From the NCBI RefSeq assembly GCF_003725415.1, contig NZ_RJQC01000001.1, forward strand, positions 645,362 through 709,361: a stretch of 64,000 bases of DNA, in the 5' to 3' direction. The position numbers were made by a program, and so were the translations under genes. Source of the stretch: Absicoccus porci (GTDB taxonomy: Bacteria > Bacillota_I > Bacilli_A > Erysipelotrichales > Erysipelotrichaceae). This document shows, piece by piece, positions 62,750 to 64,000 of the stretch. Every line of letters begins with the position of its first letter. Position 1 is the first letter of the stretch. Under the pieces are notes generated by a model that did not search any database, was not told the DNA's origin, and saw only the letters and a list, made by a program, of their open reading frames with translations.

Positions 62750-64000
62750 ATGCAGATTGAAAAGAAAAACGTCTCGCAGCTTCTTCCTGCGGATTACAAT
62801 CCCCGTAAGGATTTGAAGCCCGGTGACAAAGAATATGAAAAACTGAAACGCTCCATCGAGCAGTTCGGATATGTGGAGCCGGTCATCTGGAACTCCACCA
62901 CTTCTCGTGTCGTTGGTGGTCACCAGAGATTGAAGGTTCTCATCGATATGGGCATTACCGAGGTGGAATGCGTCATCGTCGAAATGGATGAAGAGAAGGA
63001 AAAAGCTCTGAATGTTGCGCTCAACAAAATCAGCGGTGAATGGGATAACGACAAGTTGGCCCTCCTCATTGCTGACCTGCAGGGTGCAGACTTCGATGTC
63101 TCCCTTACCGGTTTTGAGCCAGAAGAACTGGAGGACCTGTTTAGAGAAGATACAAAGAAAGGTGTTCAGGATGATGACTTCGATGTGGATGCCGAGCTTG
63201 CAAAACCTACCTTCTCCAAGGCTGGTGACCTGTGGCTCCTTGGTGACCACCGTCTGGTCTGTGGCGATTCCACAAAGTCTGAGACCTATGAGCTTCTGAT
63301 GAATGGTAAGCTGGCAAATCTGGTCGTGACGGACCCTCCGTACAATGTCAATTACGAAGGAAGCGCCGGTAAGATTAAGAACGACAATATGGAAAACAGT
63401 GCCTTCTATCAGTTCCTACTGGATGCCTACACTCGCATGTATGAGTCAATGGCGGATGACGCTTCTATCTACGTCTTCCATGCTGACACCGAGGGTCTTA
63501 ACTTCCGCAGAGCATTTGCTGATGCTGGTTTCTACCTTTCTGGCTGCTGCATCTGGAAAAAGCAGTCCCTTGTCCTCGGACGCAGCCCTTATCAGTGGAT
63601 GCATGAGCCTTGCCTCTTCGGATGGAAGAAATCCGGCAAACATCAGTGGTATACCGGACGCAAGGAAACAACCATCTGGGAATTTGATAAGCCCAAGAAG
63701 AACGGCGACCATCCGACCATGAAGCCTATCCCTCTTCTGGCTTATCCGATTATGAATTCCAGCATGACCAATTCTCTGGTCCTTGACCCATTTGGTGGTT
63801 CTGGCAGCACGCTTATCGCCTGTGAACAGACCGGTCGTATCTGCCACACCATCGAGCTGGATGAAAAGTTCTGTGATGTTATCGTCAAGCGCTACATTGA
63901 GCAGGTCGGTTCCTCTGCAAAGGTCTCCGTCATCCGTGATGGCTTGACCTATTCCTATGATGAAATCGCACCGAAAGCTGAGGATGCCACTCTTTTGTAA
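62750..64000 (+). CDS. ParB-N / DNA methyltransferase fusion
   Basis: A 416-residue fusion ending exactly at the window edge. The front is a ParB/Srx-like domain (LPADYNPRKDLKPGD, FGYVEPVIWNSTTSRVVGGHQR). The back is a beta-class N6-adenine or N4-cytosine methyltransferase with the catalytic DPPYNVNYEGS (near residue 200) before the SAM motif LDPFGGSGSTLIACEQTGR (near 345). It probably marks phage DNA against host restriction. GGAGG precedes ATG 62750. Confidence 0.93.
   Translation: MQIEKKNVSQLLPADYNPRKDLKPGDKEYEKLKRSIEQFGYVEPVIWNSTTSRVVGGHQRLKVLIDMGITEVECVIVEMDEEKEKALNVALNKISGEWDNDKLALLIADLQGADFDVSLTGFEPEELEDLFREDTKKGVQDDDFDVDAELAKPTFSKAGDLWLLGDHRLVCGDSTKSETYELLMNGKLANLVVTDPPYNVNYEGSAGKIKNDNMENSAFYQFLLDAYTRMYESMADDASIYVFHADTEGLNFRRAFADAGFYLSGCCIWKKQSLVLGRSPYQWMHEPCLFGWKKSGKHQWYTGRKETTIWEFDKPKKNGDHPTMKPIPLLAYPIMNSSMTNSLVLDPFGGSGSTLIACEQTGRICHTIELDEKFCDVIVKRYIEQVGSSAKVSVIRDGLTYSYDEIAPKAEDATLL

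Larger units (their letters stand above)
49990..64000 (+). mobile_element. Prophage, early to packaging-start region (incomplete)
   Basis: All genes run rightward, the DNA is visibly richer in G and C than the core genes, and the content is typical of Clostridia-type tailed phages: sigma-like regulator, DUF2800 and DUF2815 recombination proteins, family A polymerase, primase-helicase, VRR-NUC, SNF2 helicase, DUF1492, HNH, small terminase, SAM synthetase and methyltransferase. The large terminase, head and tail genes would lie beyond the right edge. No integrase, repressor or att site is in the window; the left limit is approximate. Confidence 0.85.

Noticed and set aside
1-64000. tRNA, rRNA or tmRNA genes
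   Set aside because: I looked for cloverleaf arms and conserved rRNA blocks, including near 21.7 kb and 49.9 kb, and saw none; a covariance-model scan would be decisive.

Overview
The window looks like the chromosome of a low-GC Gram-positive bacterium. The order asp23-like / nusB / xseA / xseB / ispA / dxs-like / tlyA / recN matches the Bacillota arrangement, and the murT-gatD pair (amidation of lipid II) and two DegV/DUF1836 genes fit too. An Erysipelotrichales-like gut bacterium is my guess from AT-rich composition and protein style; nothing in the window proves the genus.

Layout. (1) 1-2600: a decaying metal-ATPase locus, a P1B-type ATPase broken by frameshifts and a stop, preceded by a DUF6110-type partner that has lost its ATG and carries its own frameshift. 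(2) 2760-21742: AT-rich housekeeping genes: a long forward run from the Asp23-like gene to a YgjP-type metallopeptidase (transcription termination, exonuclease VII, isoprenoid supply, DNA repair, tRNA modification, Fe-S carrier), then purB on the other strand, murT-gatD, DUF1836, degV, a nitroreductase and an anchored alpha/beta hydrolase. The Dxs-like protein in the isoprenoid position lacks the thiamine-diphosphate motif and the catalytic glutamate. (3) 21742-28655: a Tn7-like transposition module (tniQ-tnsA-tnsB-tnsC on the minus strand) with repeated candidate TnsB sites at its left side, a fossil hsdS end, and a divergent gene for a resolvase-like protein without a catalytic centre. (4) 28893-34995: a damaged type I restriction-modification locus: hsdM missing its front, hsdS with a 7-bp repeat tract and a second half-hsdS in another frame, hsdR with an internal deletion. 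(5) 35007-49876: a tightly packed minus-strand defence operon: two unknown proteins sharing a GNNN motif, a small HTH protein, a RloC/PrrC-type ABC ATPase, a complete type I system (HsdM, HsdS, an unknown 142-residue protein, HsdR), an EVE-McrB/McrC pair and a DUF6508-like protein. (6) about 49990-64000: the early and packaging-start region of a GC-richer prophage (sigma-like protein, DUF2800/DUF2815, family A DNA polymerase, primase-helicase, VRR-NUC, SNF2 helicase, DUF1492, HNH, small terminase, SAM synthetase, ParB-methyltransferase), running off the right edge.

How it works together. Regions 3-6 form one accessory block beside the core genes. Tn7-like transposons commonly carry defence genes as cargo, so regions 4 and 5 may have travelled with region 3, but I could not find a right transposon end. 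The intact operon in region 5 would layer three defences: type I restriction, McrBC restriction of modified DNA, and an ATPase-controlled effector that may respond when restriction fails. The prophage carries its own methyltransferase and SAM synthetase, which could help it evade restriction.

The best candidates for something new are the shared-motif gene pair at the head of the defence operon, the phase-variable hsdS arrangement, the Dxs-like protein, the resolvase-like partner of the Tn7 module, and a perfect 15-bp inverted repeat in the prophage that may be an origin.
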